Shown here piece after piece: positions 25,618-33,419 of a stretch of DNA of 50,230 nucleotides. The stretch comes from Chlamydiae bacterium CG10_big_fil_rev_8_21_14_0_10_42_34 (GTDB lineage Bacteria > Chlamydiota > Chlamydiia > Chlamydiales > SM23-39), in assembly GCA_002773795.1 (NCBI GenBank), contig PFAD01000015.1, positions 114,353-164,582 on the forward strand, given 5' to 3'. Every line of letters begins with the position of its first letter. Positions within the stretch are counted from its first letter, which is position 1. Under the pieces are notes generated by a model. It ran no database searches and was not told the origin of the DNA. It saw nothing but the letters and a program-made list of their open reading frames with translations. The position numbers were made by a program, and so were the translations under genes.

Positions 25618-26889
25618 TCATTTGTGGGTGTGAGGCGCATCTTCATCAATGGGCTTGTTAATGAGACGGGCACCTCTTTGGCTAGAGAAATAGGAAAACA
25701 GCCACTGCATTAAGACGACAAGGCGGTTCCGAAAGCCAATTAAATAAAGGACGTGGACAAAGCACCAGCCAAGCCATGCGATAAATCCCGAGAACTGAAT
25801 TTTTCCAAAGGTTCCAATCGCTTTTGTTTTTCCAATTGTTGCCATGGATCCTTTATCAAAGTAGACAAACGGGGGTCTGTTATTTTTGGGAAGACCTTTG
25901 CGAATCATATGTGCGACATAGCGCCCTTGTTGTACGGCCACAGGAGCAAGTCCTGGCAACGGTTTACTCGATTTATCCATTGCGCAAGCTGCGTCACCTA
26001 GGACGAAGATCTCTGGGTGGTCGGGGATGGTGAGGTCTGCATCTACAACGACCCTTCCTTGACGGTCTAGTGGGACATTGAGCGTTTTTAAGATGGGAGA
26101 CGCCTGGTTACCCGCTGCCCACAGGACGTTTTCTGTTGGAATTAAGTATCCTTCGACAGTAACCCCTTCTTCGGTGATCTCTGTTACTCTTTTTCCTGTA
26201 ATTACGTTTACCCCAAAATGTTTGAGATATTTTTCCGCCTTTAAAGAGAGTTTTTCTGGGTAGACAGGGAGGATGTGGGGAGATCCTTCAATCAGGAAAA
26301 TTTTTGTTTTTGTCGGATCGATCCGTCTAAAATCTCTAAGCATTGTTTGGTGAGAGATTTCGGCAATAGCACCTGCCATTTCAACGCCGGTTGGCCCTCC
26401 CCCAATAATGACAAAGTTGAGGTATTTCTTTGCCTCGGAGATACTATCGCACCTTTCCGCTTTTTCAAAGGAGAGGAGAATTCTTTCGCGGATCATAAGT
26501 GCGTCTGTGAGTGTTTTTAGTCCTGGGGCGAACTTTTCCCAGTGATCTTTTCCAAAGTATGAATGGCGAGCACCGAGCGCAACAATCAGATATTCATAGC
26601 CAATCCGATCGCCATTGCGAAGGACGATCTCGTGTTTGTCTTTGTCTATTGCTGTTACCTCACCCATCAAAACGGTAATGTTGTCGTAGGGGCTCAGAAT
26701 TTCTCGAATGGGAACAGCGATATCGCCCGGAGAAAGGGCTGCTGTGGCAACTTGATATAATAAGGGTTGGAATAGATGGTGGTTTGTTTTATCAATTAAC
26801 CAAACATCAAACTTTGTGTTTCCAAAAGATTTTGCAGCATTAATTCCTGCAAAGCCGCCACCTAAAATTACAACTTTTGTATTTGCCAT
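25618..26889 (-). CDS. ndh: Type II NADH dehydrogenase (NDH-2)
   Basis: A 423-residue membrane-bound flavoprotein that oxidises NADH and reduces quinone without pumping ions. N-terminal KVVILGGGFAGINAAKSF binds FAD, the second Rossmann motif VIIGGGPTGVEMAGAIAEI binds NADH, and VLGDAACAMD is the FAD contact. APVAVQQGRYVA matches the NDH-2 quinone-side motif. The C-terminal 60 residues (FIAWLGWCFVHVLYLIGFRNR) give the amphipathic membrane anchor. Length is normal. With the flavocytochrome next door this makes a small NADH-linked redox locus, in addition to the Na+-NQR expected in chlamydiae. It is transcribed alone and diverges from the SUKH-like gene. Confidence 0.93.
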   Translation of the reverse strand: MANTKVVILGGGFAGINAAKSFGNTKFDVWLIDKTNHHLFQPLLYQVATAALSPGDIAVPIREILSPYDNITVLMGEVTAIDKDKHEIVLRNGDRIGYEYLIVALGARHSYFGKDHWEKFAPGLKTLTDALMIRERILLSFEKAERCDSISEAKKYLNFVIIGGGPTGVEMAGAIAEISHQTMLRDFRRIDPTKTKIFLIEGSPHILPVYPEKLSLKAEKYLKHFGVNVITGKRVTEITEEGVTVEGYLIPTENVLWAAGNQASPILKTLNVPLDRQGRVVVDADLTIPDHPEIFVLGDAACAMDKSSKPLPGLAPVAVQQGRYVAHMIRKGLPKNNRPPFVYFDKGSMATIGKTKAIGTFGKIQFSGFIAWLGWCFVHVLYLIGFRNRLVVLMQWLFSYFSSQRGARLINKPIDEDAPHTHK

Positions 26890-26915
26890 ATCTGAACATC
26901 AGTATAGTCGAAAAA

Positions 26916-26937
26916 AAATTTCTAAGGAAAGAAATTT
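26916..26937. repeat. 8-bp inverted repeat in the ndh/SUKH-like divergent region
   Basis: AAATTTCT at 26916-26923 and AGAAATTT at 26930-26937 are exact complements around six bases. The site lies between the two divergent genes and could bind a regulator. Confidence 0.35.
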
Positions 26938-26944
26938 TTAATTA

Positions 26945-26957
26945 TGTCACAGTGACA
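26945..26957 (+). promoter_or_regulatory. Palindrome TGTCACAGTGACA before the SUKH-like gene
   Basis: Two exact 6-base arms around a central A, ending 2 bases before the ATG at 26960. It has the size and symmetry of a repressor half-site pair, and it sits where a bound protein or an mRNA hairpin would affect initiation. No Shine-Dalgarno is otherwise visible. Confidence 0.4.
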
Positions 26958-26959
26958 TT

Positions 26960-27760
26960 ATGAATTCACTTGTACGCGAATTTTTTACCACAAATGAGAA
27001 TGATAGATTTAAGGAAGTTCGCTTTTTAAATGAAGAGCCGGACATCACTTGGGATCAAATTTCGAAGGTCGCTTACGATCTCCCTCGTGGGTGGTTTGAA
27101 TTGAGTAGAGTTTCTCCACAAGATCGAGTAGAATTTACTCGTGATTTTTGGTTGGATCGTATCCCTTACCACCCGAAGGCCCATCCTGCATTCTTTGAGT
27201 TTTTTGAAAGGCTTGATGATATCGGGGTTGTTTTGGTGCGCAGAAGGGAAGGAGAGCCTCTGGATGCGGAGCTTATTTATAGTTTAGCCGACGGCAGTAC
27301 GTTTTTTAGGGGAAAGCCTCCGTGTACTGATAGCGAAGTACTCGAGTTAAAAGAAGAGATGGAAGCGAATTTACCGAGGGACTTTCTTTCATTTCTTAAA
27401 ATCCATAATGGATTTGGGAAACTTTCTGAGATGGGTTTTATTGAAGCTGAAGAGATCTCTCATGCAAAGCGCAGAGTTATGGATTTAATGTTGCGAACAG
27501 AAAAAAGGGTTAAATCAGGTGATATCGATGTAGATCCAGGTTCATTGATTCCATTTTATGAGGCACTTGGTTTATCATCTTTTCAGTGTTTTTATGCTGA
27601 TTGGTATCCAGGTAATGAAATGGGTAATGTATATTTATCTGGAATAGATTATACATTATCTGATGTGAATGATAAAAAAACTTGGGTGGAACACTTGGCT
27701 TTTCCCACTTTTTCTGAGTGGCTGGCTTACTATCTCCAGGGGATGGATTTGTGTACTTAG
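26960..27760 (+). CDS. SMI1/KNR4 (SUKH) family-like protein, CT338-like by position
   Basis: A 266-residue soluble acidic protein. The second half looks like a SUKH domain: VLELKEEMEANLPRDFLSFL (LP-x-D/E-F-x-x-F-L), then IHNGFGKL, a middle helix, and DWYPGNEMGNVYLSG followed by LAFPTFSEWLAYYLQGM, the usual C-terminal helix. SUKH proteins serve as immunity proteins against secreted nuclease toxins or as protein-binding modules in regulation. Here no toxin gene is adjacent; instead the stop overlaps the start of hprK by 10 bases, so a role linked to the PTS kinase is more likely. The equivalent slot between comEC and ptsH in C. trachomatis holds CT338 (from memory). The first 120 residues are not recognised. 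Confidence 0.72.
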   Translation: MNSLVREFFTTNENDRFKEVRFLNEEPDITWDQISKVAYDLPRGWFELSRVSPQDRVEFTRDFWLDRIPYHPKAHPAFFEFFERLDDIGVVLVRRREGEPLDAELIYSLADGSTFFRGKPPCTDSEVLELKEEMEANLPRDFLSFLKIHNGFGKLSEMGFIEAEEISHAKRRVMDLMLRTEKRVKSGDIDVDPGSLIPFYEALGLSSFQCFYADWYPGNEMGNVYLSGIDYTLSDVNDKKTWVEHLAFPTFSEWLAYYLQGMDLCT

Positions 27761-28707
27761 TTCAGCATTTATACGAACAGCATGGAAAGTACCTTGGCCT
27801 TGACTTAATCGCAGGGTCTCAGGGGTTATCTCGTCGTATTAATAAGGCTGAAGTTCACAGGCCAGGATTGAGTCTTACTGGATACTTGAAAGGGTTTGTG
27901 TCCGCCCGGATTCTTGTAATAGGTAAGCAAGAAATTGAGTTTTTGCGCGAATTAGACTCAAAAACCCGTTCGTCGCGTCTTCAAGCTATTTTGACACCAT
28001 CTACTCCTGCTGTGATTGTTGCGAGAGGGTTTGTTCCTCCAAAAGAGCTTATTTCTTTATGTGAGAAAAGTAAAGTTCCCCTTTTTAGGGCGACATCAAC
28101 AGCAACAAATCTTTTAAGCCGAATTACATTTTTGCTTCTCGAAGAATTTTGTCCGAGCGTGACTTTGCATGGTACATTGGTCGAAGTTTTTGGAGTGGGC
28201 CTGTTAATTCAAGGGGAGTCTTCAGTTGGAAAGAGTGAAGCTGCCCTCGGTCTTATTGAAAGAGGGCACCGCTTGATCTCTGATGATGTTGTTAGAGTAA
28301 AGAAGAAAGAAGGCTCTTATCTTGTTGGATCAGGTCCTGAGTTGACGCGTCACTTAATGGAGATTCGGGGAATTGGTATTATTAATGTGGCCCACCTTTA
28401 TGGAGCTGTTTGCGTTCGTCCGGATAAAGGATTAGATATTGTCGTCAAACTGGAAGAGTGGGATGACCAACATTTTTATGATCGGGTTGGACTCGATGAG
28501 AAGTTCATTGATATTCTTGGCATTAGTGTTCCGTATCACATCCTTCCTGTTAAGCCGGGTCGCGATGTTGTTTTGCTTTTAGAAACGATCGCACTCAATC
28601 ACCGATTGAAAGATATGGGTTACAACTCTGCAAAAGAATTCAATGCAAAGTTACTTGAAACAATTGCTAGAAGGCAGAAAAAAAAGGGAGCACGTGAAGT
28701 GCATTAA
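27751..28707 (+). CDS. hprK: HPr kinase/phosphorylase
   Basis: A 318-residue enzyme that phosphorylates HPr on its regulatory serine, using ATP or pyrophosphate, and reverses the reaction when phosphate is high. The C-terminal catalytic domain has Walker A GESSVGKSE near 154-162, HRLISDDVVRV with the catalytic Asp pair, and the family signature MEIRGIGIINV. The N-terminal 130 residues form the MurF-like regulatory domain (SRRINKAEVHRPGLSLTG). I chose the GTG at 27751 (giving YLVQHLYEQHGKYLGL) because an AGGGGA site precedes it by 8 bases; the GTG at 27718 would extend far into the SUKH-like gene. ptsH begins 50 bases downstream, so kinase and substrate are encoded together. Confidence 0.93.
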   Translation: MYLVQHLYEQHGKYLGLDLIAGSQGLSRRINKAEVHRPGLSLTGYLKGFVSARILVIGKQEIEFLRELDSKTRSSRLQAILTPSTPAVIVARGFVPPKELISLCEKSKVPLFRATSTATNLLSRITFLLLEEFCPSVTLHGTLVEVFGVGLLIQGESSVGKSEAALGLIERGHRLISDDVVRVKKKEGSYLVGSGPELTRHLMEIRGIGIINVAHLYGAVCVRPDKGLDIVVKLEEWDDQHFYDRVGLDEKFIDILGISVPYHILPVKPGRDVVLLLETIALNHRLKDMGYNSAKEFNAKLLETIARRQKKKGAREVH

Positions 28708-28757
28708 ATCCGATTTTTTGATGATGATCGGTATAAATTCCCACGAACGGATAAGAG

Positions 28758-29027
28758 ATGAAAATTGTACGTAAAATAAAAGTAAAAAATTCGCTCGGTT
28801 TACATACCCGTCCTGCAGCGTCTATTGTTAAATTGCTTCAGCCACGTAAGTCATCTGTTCAGTTTACGCACAGACATGAGACGATAAATGCGCGGAGTAT
28901 CATGAGTATTTTGATGCTAGCAGCAAAGAAAAATTCTGTCATAGAGATTACAGTTGAAGGGGATGATGCTGAAATTACCATGCAGCAGCTTGTCCACGCA
29001 TTTGAAATGGAATTTGGGGAAAAATAA
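28758..29027 (+). CDS. ptsH: Phosphocarrier protein HPr
   Basis: An 89-residue cytosolic phosphocarrier. The active histidine is His16 in NSLGLHTRPAAS, which accepts phosphate from enzyme I. Ser47 in NARSIMSILML is the equivalent of Ser46, the HPrK target, so both phosphorylation sites are present and fit the adjacent hprK and ptsI genes. Its TAA overlaps the ptsI ATG by one base (TAATG), pointing to coupled translation. Corresponds to CT337 by position. Confidence 0.97.
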   Translation: MKIVRKIKVKNSLGLHTRPAASIVKLLQPRKSSVQFTHRHETINARSIMSILMLAAKKNSVIEITVEGDDAEITMQQLVHAFEMEFGEK

Positions 29028-30796
29028 TGCCTCCAGAAGGTGAAGAGATTGTTTTAAGGGGACTGCCGATCAGTAAAGGGATCGGTATCGGTTTCCCCGT
29101 CTTTTTTACCAGCACGGAAGACCATTTTCCTGAAATCGCAATCCCTAAAAAAGAGATCGAATTTGAGATCGATCGTTATCGTAGAGCTCTTGATTTAAGT
29201 CGTAAAGATGTAGAGACCTTACAAAGACTTTCATTAAATGACGGGCCTCCTGAGATTGTTTCGATTTTAGGTACGCATCTTGAAATGATGCAAGATCCTT
29301 TGCTCACAAGTGTCATTGAAGATCGGATTCGAGATATGCAGCGCAATACCGAATCGATTTTTCATCATATTATTGAAGAGTATAAAGCGCGCTTTAGCAC
29401 CATTAAAGATCTCTATTTTCAAGAAAGGGTGCGCGATATTGTCGATGTTTCGCGGCGAATTTTGGGTCATTTGCGCCCACTTGAGCAAGTTAAAATGGGG
29501 GAAATGGCCCATAACTCGATCATTTTAACACATGAACTTGTCCCTTCAGAAACCGTTGAGGCAAACGCATCGCTTGTGAGCGCTTTTGTAACAGCTGCAG
29601 GTGGCATTACCTCTCATGCAGCCATTATTGCTCGTGCAAAAGGGATCCCTTACGTTGCAAACGTCGATATAAAGAATCTAAAAAATGTGGAGGTCCATTC
29701 GCTGATTGTGGATGGATCGCAGGGTCTTGTTATCCTAAATCCAAGTAAGGGGACGTTAAAGAAGTATCAAGAGATCCAAAAAAAGCATCAAATGAGCTAC
29801 AAAATGCTCAAAAATGCCTCGCATCTTAAGGGTGAGACAATCGATGGCTATGAAGTGCGCATTTTTGCTAATTTGGAAAATCCAAAAGAGATCGATCAGC
29901 TGATGAAGGCTGGGGCAAGTGGGATTGGTCTTTTCAGATCTGAATACCTCTTTTTGTCTCGCAAAGCATTTCCAAAAGAAGAAGAGCAGTTTACGATTTA
30001 TAAGCAGATGGTTAAGTCCTTAAAAGGAAAACCTCTTGTCATCCGCGTATTTGATGTGGGGGGCGACAAAAAAGTGGATCTTCTCCCCACGAATCCTGAT
30101 GCAAAATACTTTGATGAGATCGGGCATGAATTAAATCCCGCGCTCGGCTGTCGAGCGATTCGCTTTTTGCTCCGGTACCCTGAGATTTTAGAAACACAAT
30201 TGCGTGCCATTTTGCGCGCAAGCTTCTATGGTGAGATCCATATTCTTATTCCGATGGTCTCTGATGTCTCTGAGGTGCGTATTGTACGTGAGAAAGTGAA
30301 GCTGATTCAAAAAGAGCTGAAGCAAAAGGGGATCAAAACGGCAAAACATATTCCGATTGGTTGTATGATTGAAGTGCCCTCTTCGGCGATTATGAGTGAT
30401 TCTCTTGCAGAAGAGGTTGACTTTCTCTCAATAGGGACGAATGATCTAGTTCAATATATTCTAGCAGCAGATAGGAGTAATACGCATACATCTGAATTGT
30501 ACTACACTACGCATCCAAGTATTTTACGGCTCATTCGGATGGTTGTCGCCTCTGCGAACCGGGCTAATAAGCCGGTAATCCTATGTGGTGAATGTGCAGC
30601 TGATCCTTCGATGATCCCACTGCTGATAGGTCTTGGCATTCGTGAGTTTTCAGTTGCTGCGCGCCATATTCCTCTTGTGAAGCATACCATTCGGAAATGG
30701 CGTATCTTAGAAGCGTGTCGCCTTGCAGAAAGTGCCCTTGAATATCCATCTGCCCAAGAGCTTAAGCAGTTCCTTGCCGAAGAGACGGCTCGATAG
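29027..30796 (+). CDS. ptsI: PTS enzyme I (phosphoenolpyruvate-protein phosphotransferase)
   Basis: A 589-residue enzyme that autophosphorylates from phosphoenolpyruvate and passes the phosphate to HPr. The swivelling domain carries the active His197 in AGGITSHAAIIARA. The PEP-binding barrel shows GLFRSEYLFLSR, VIRVFDVGGDKK, ALGCRAIRF, IPIGCMIEVPSSA, FLSIGTNDLVQYILAADR and CGECAAD with the catalytic Cys. Length is slightly above that of E. coli (575). No sugar-specific permease (EIIBC) gene is near, consistent with a regulatory PTS acting through EIIA-Ntr proteins in chlamydiae. Transcribed with hprK and ptsH. Confidence 0.96.
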   Translation: MPPEGEEIVLRGLPISKGIGIGFPVFFTSTEDHFPEIAIPKKEIEFEIDRYRRALDLSRKDVETLQRLSLNDGPPEIVSILGTHLEMMQDPLLTSVIEDRIRDMQRNTESIFHHIIEEYKARFSTIKDLYFQERVRDIVDVSRRILGHLRPLEQVKMGEMAHNSIILTHELVPSETVEANASLVSAFVTAAGGITSHAAIIARAKGIPYVANVDIKNLKNVEVHSLIVDGSQGLVILNPSKGTLKKYQEIQKKHQMSYKMLKNASHLKGETIDGYEVRIFANLENPKEIDQLMKAGASGIGLFRSEYLFLSRKAFPKEEEQFTIYKQMVKSLKGKPLVIRVFDVGGDKKVDLLPTNPDAKYFDEIGHELNPALGCRAIRFLLRYPEILETQLRAILRASFYGEIHILIPMVSDVSEVRIVREKVKLIQKELKQKGIKTAKHIPIGCMIEVPSSAIMSDSLAEEVDFLSIGTNDLVQYILAADRSNTHTSELYYTTHPSILRLIRMVVASANRANKPVILCGECAADPSMIPLLIGLGIREFSVAARHIPLVKHTIRKWRILEACRLAESALEYPSAQELKQFLAEETAR

Positions 30797-30811
30797 CTGA
30801 AGTTGCTTTGG

Positions 30812-31462
30812 TTAGGATTTTTTTATCAAAAATTTGTGATGAATGATATAGACCGTTACAAAGACAAAGCTTCCGATCATGTTTAAAAAAAGATCTCGAG
30901 CCGTGTCGTAGGTGTCGTTCATTGACATCGTTCCCACTTGACTATGAGTTATGAGGTCAATCATGTACTCAGATAACTCATGCATTACAGAGCCGAGTGC
31001 AACGCCAGATATGATTCCATAAGGAACAAACCAGAAAAGATGGGTGAGTTTGTGCTTTTCTACAAATATAGTTGAGAAAAGCCAGAAAAGGGACGAGAGG
31101 GCCCAAGAAAGGGTAGTGAGATGGATCATTCGGTCATACCACCAATATTTTGTAAATAAGGCAAAGGTATTTCCTGCAAGATCGAGACTAATTGAACAAA
31201 GAAGGAGTGCAAGGATTATTGTGAAAATATGAATGAACTTGTCTCTCCATTTAGCATAGTGATGCCACAAAAACTCAAAGAAAAGGTAGTTGGCTAAGCG
31301 ATAAAGAAACCAGGGTAAGTAAGTCCACTTAGAAGCGCTTATAGAGGGGAGAGGTACAAGGTGAAACCAGATTAATATATCCGTTATAAAAACGAGATAG
31401 ACAAGTGATCTCAAGACAAAAAGCGCTTTTTTCCAATGAGAGGTGATAGGCTGAAATGGCAT
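30812..31462 (-). CDS. Polytopic membrane protein, DUF2238-like
   Basis: A 216-residue protein with about six hydrophobic segments (residues 15-32, 45-62, 75-95, 110-128, 137-155 and 190-210). Conserved-looking polar residues in or near the helices are WWYDRMIHL, ALGSVMHELSEYMID and NDTYDTARDLFLNMIGS. The DT..DL..N..G ending, together with a membrane His and Glu, recalls the DUF2238/YjdF-like and VanZ-like groups of unknown function. I cannot say what it transports or modifies. It converges on ptsI (15 bases apart) and is followed upstream by a 155-base gap before ybaB, in which I see no gene or clear signal. Confidence 0.65.
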   Translation of the reverse strand: MPFQPITSHWKKALFVLRSLVYLVFITDILIWFHLVPLPSISASKWTYLPWFLYRLANYLFFEFLWHHYAKWRDKFIHIFTIILALLLCSISLDLAGNTFALFTKYWWYDRMIHLTTLSWALSSLFWLFSTIFVEKHKLTHLFWFVPYGIISGVALGSVMHELSEYMIDLITHSQVGTMSMNDTYDTARDLFLNMIGSFVFVTVYIIHHKFLIKKS

Positions 31463-31617
31463 ACTTACCTTGTAATCTTACACACTAGATACCCCCAAGA
31501 AATGTGATGGGGAAACGTCTATCAGTGGCTTTTTTGTTGATAACAGAGTCAACTAAAAAATCACAAGGGTTTGTAGAAAGAGATACTTCAACAAAAGTTT
31601 TCGCGACGATATTGGAT

Positions 31618-31911
31618 TTACATCCAAGGCATGCCAGAGGGGAGTCCAGGCATCTGGTTCTCATCACCTAATTTTGATGCGGCATCTTCAAAGGCACCCA
31701 AAATAAGATCTTGAAGCCCTTCAACATCACTTAACGCTTCTGGGTTAATGGTGATTTTTTTTAACTCTTTTGACCCATTCAACGTCACAACAACGAGCCC
31801 ATTTCCAGCGCTGCCTTCCACAAGTGTTGTTTCTAATTTGTTTTTCATTTGGCTAAACTGATCTTGCATCAGTCTTGCCTGCTTTTTCATTTTTGAAAAT
31901 CCACTTCCCAT
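31618..31911 (-). CDS. ybaB: YbaB/EbfC family nucleoid-associated protein
   Basis: A 97-residue DNA-binding protein that in other bacteria forms tweezer-like dimers on DNA. It has the N-terminal helix KMKKQARLMQDQFSQMKNKL, the beta sheet GNGLVVVTLNGSKELKKITI, and the C-terminal helix GLQDLILGAFEDAASKL. It begins 11 bases after the dnaX stop; the dnaX-ybaB pair is conserved widely and in chlamydiae (CT334-CT335). Length is usual; the tail ends PGLPSGMPWM. Confidence 0.93.
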   Translation of the reverse strand: MGSGFSKMKKQARLMQDQFSQMKNKLETTLVEGSAGNGLVVVTLNGSKELKKITINPEALSDVEGLQDLILGAFEDAASKLGDENQMPGLPSGMPWM

Positions 31912-31922
31912 AAGAATTCCTT

Positions 31923-33407
31923 TTATTTTTTTACAGTTCCTTCAAGCTCAACAGCTGTGAACCTGATGATTGTATCATAATAGCTGTGATGTTTTGAAGT
32001 AGATGGTGTTGGCTTAGGCGGTTCCTCCGCTTTATTTTGGTGAGGGCTAAAAGGGGTGGCTACCAATTTTGGCTCTTCAGCTTTTGGCGGCGCAGGTGGC
32101 AGTGGTGCTTCGGCTTTTGGCGGCGCAGGTGGCAGTGGTGCTTCAGCTTTTGGTGGCGCAGGTGGCAGCTCTTCGGCTTTTGGTGGCGCAGGTGGCAGTG
32201 GTGCTTCGGCTTTTGGCGGCGCAGGTGGCAGTGGTGCTTGAGCATTTGGAGCTAAAGCTAGCTCCGGTTCCTCTTCCATTTTTGGAAGCTGGAATGGGCG
32301 CTCTTCATTTTGTTCTGTTAGCTTGCGGACAAGGACTTCCACCGGAATTCTATGTTTACTTCGGATGATTTGAAGCAGCAAGGACTCAAGCGCTATCCGT
32401 TGAAAGACACTTTTGTGAAAGGAGCTTTCCGCATTGATGAGAAGATCTAAGATGAAAAGGGCTTGGCTTTGCGTATAGAGCTTAGCTGATGGATGGGGCG
32501 TATTAAGTGTGCGCGCCAAAGTGATATTCCGGTAATGCTCAATGAGTTGCTCGAGAAAATGGACAAGGTCTTTGCCTGTTTGAAACAGCTGATCAACTAA
32601 CTCAAAAGCATAGGAGAGCTGGTAGTTTGAAAAGGCTTCATCAAGAGTGAGAAAGAGCTCCTGAGGAACGAGTCCAAGTGACTTTCTTACAATGGAAGAT
32701 GTGATGGTGTCTTCCGCAAAACAGAGGATTTGGTCAAAGAGCGACTCTGCATCGCGTAGGCTCCCTTCAGAAAAGGAGGCGATCAGCTCCAATGCATCTG
32801 GCTCAGCTATTCGCTCTAGATCCGTTGCGATTTGCTGAAGCTTGGAAGAGATCATCTCAGGCTGGATTCGCGCAAGATCAAACCTTTGGCATCTGCTGAT
32901 AATTGTAGGGAGGACTTTATGGGCCTCTGTCGTCGCAAAGAAGAACTTTGCCTGCTCAGGGGGCTCTTCAAGAGTTTTGAGGAGCGCATTAAATGCCTCT
33001 TTCGTAAGCATGTGCACTTCATCAATGATGTAAATCTTATATTTCCCGTGACTTGGCGCGTAGCCTACGGTTTCGTTGATTTGACGAATATCATCGATCC
33101 CTCGATTCGATGCTCCATCGATCTCGATGACATCGAGCGACTGGCCCGAGGTGATTTCAATACAGGATGGACATTGGTTGCACGGCTCAAGGTCTTGCGT
33201 AAGCGATTGACAGTTAAGCGCTTTTGCAAAAAGTCTAGCGAGAGTTGTCTTTCCTACGCCTCGAGAGCCGCAAAAAAGATAGGCGTGAGCAATTTTATCG
33301 AATCGAATCGCGTTTTTAAGGGTAGTGACCGCAGCTTGTTGGCCGACGACATCGCGAAAGGCTTGCGGGCGGTACTTTCGCGCGAGGACCTGGTATCTTT
33401 TTGACAT
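31923..33407 (-). CDS. dnaX: DNA polymerase III gamma/tau subunit with proline-rich repeat tail
   Basis: A 494-residue clamp-loader ATPase. Residues 1-225 are the AAA+ module: Walker A GSRGVGKT at 47-54, four zinc cysteines (66, 76, 79 and 82), Walker B IIDEVHML near 127-134 and LKTLEEPP. Residues about 230-360 are the collar domain. After residue 365 the tail is low-complexity; residues about 390-443 contain five units of the type APLPPAPPKAE encoded by tandem DNA repeats (32080-32241). No conventional tau domain V follows. The start is set at MSKRYQVLARKYRP; the frame opens at 33443 but the extra 12 residues overlap the divergent gene. The divergent PgpH-like start is only 12 bases away. 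Confidence 0.94.
   Translation of the reverse strand: MSKRYQVLARKYRPQAFRDVVGQQAAVTTLKNAIRFDKIAHAYLFCGSRGVGKTTLARLFAKALNCQSLTQDLEPCNQCPSCIEITSGQSLDVIEIDGASNRGIDDIRQINETVGYAPSHGKYKIYIIDEVHMLTKEAFNALLKTLEEPPEQAKFFFATTEAHKVLPTIISRCQRFDLARIQPEMISSKLQQIATDLERIAEPDALELIASFSEGSLRDAESLFDQILCFAEDTITSSIVRKSLGLVPQELFLTLDEAFSNYQLSYAFELVDQLFQTGKDLVHFLEQLIEHYRNITLARTLNTPHPSAKLYTQSQALFILDLLINAESSFHKSVFQRIALESLLLQIIRSKHRIPVEVLVRKLTEQNEERPFQLPKMEEEPELALAPNAQAPLPPAPPKAEAPLPPAPPKAEELPPAPPKAEAPLPPAPPKAEAPLPPAPPKAEEPKLVATPFSPHQNKAEEPPKPTPSTSKHHSYYDTIIRFTAVELEGTVKK
32080..32241. repeat. Five tandem 33-bp repeats inside dnaX
   Basis: Units start at 32080, 32113, 32146, 32176 and 32209; four are 33 bp and the third is 30 bp. 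They read GCTTTTGGYGGCGCAGGTGG then CAGTGGTGCTTCG on the plus strand and differ from one another at only a few positions. They encode the 11-residue Ala-Pro-Leu-Pro-Pro unit of the dnaX tail. Confidence 0.95.
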
Positions 33408-33419
33408 GAATGGTATATT

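Noticed and set aside
31463-31617. Short frame between the DUF2238-like gene and ybaB
   Set aside because: The only open frame (31485-31667) overlaps ybaB and shows no coding signs.
32080-32241. Regular spacing of repeats as a possible CRISPR array
   Set aside because: Units are directly adjacent with no unique spacers and lie in frame inside dnaX.
32037-32368. Plus-strand frames rich in Gly-Ala or Trp-Arg repeats opposite dnaX
   Set aside because: They are reverse readings of the dnaX tandem repeat; the minus strand carries a clear DnaX.
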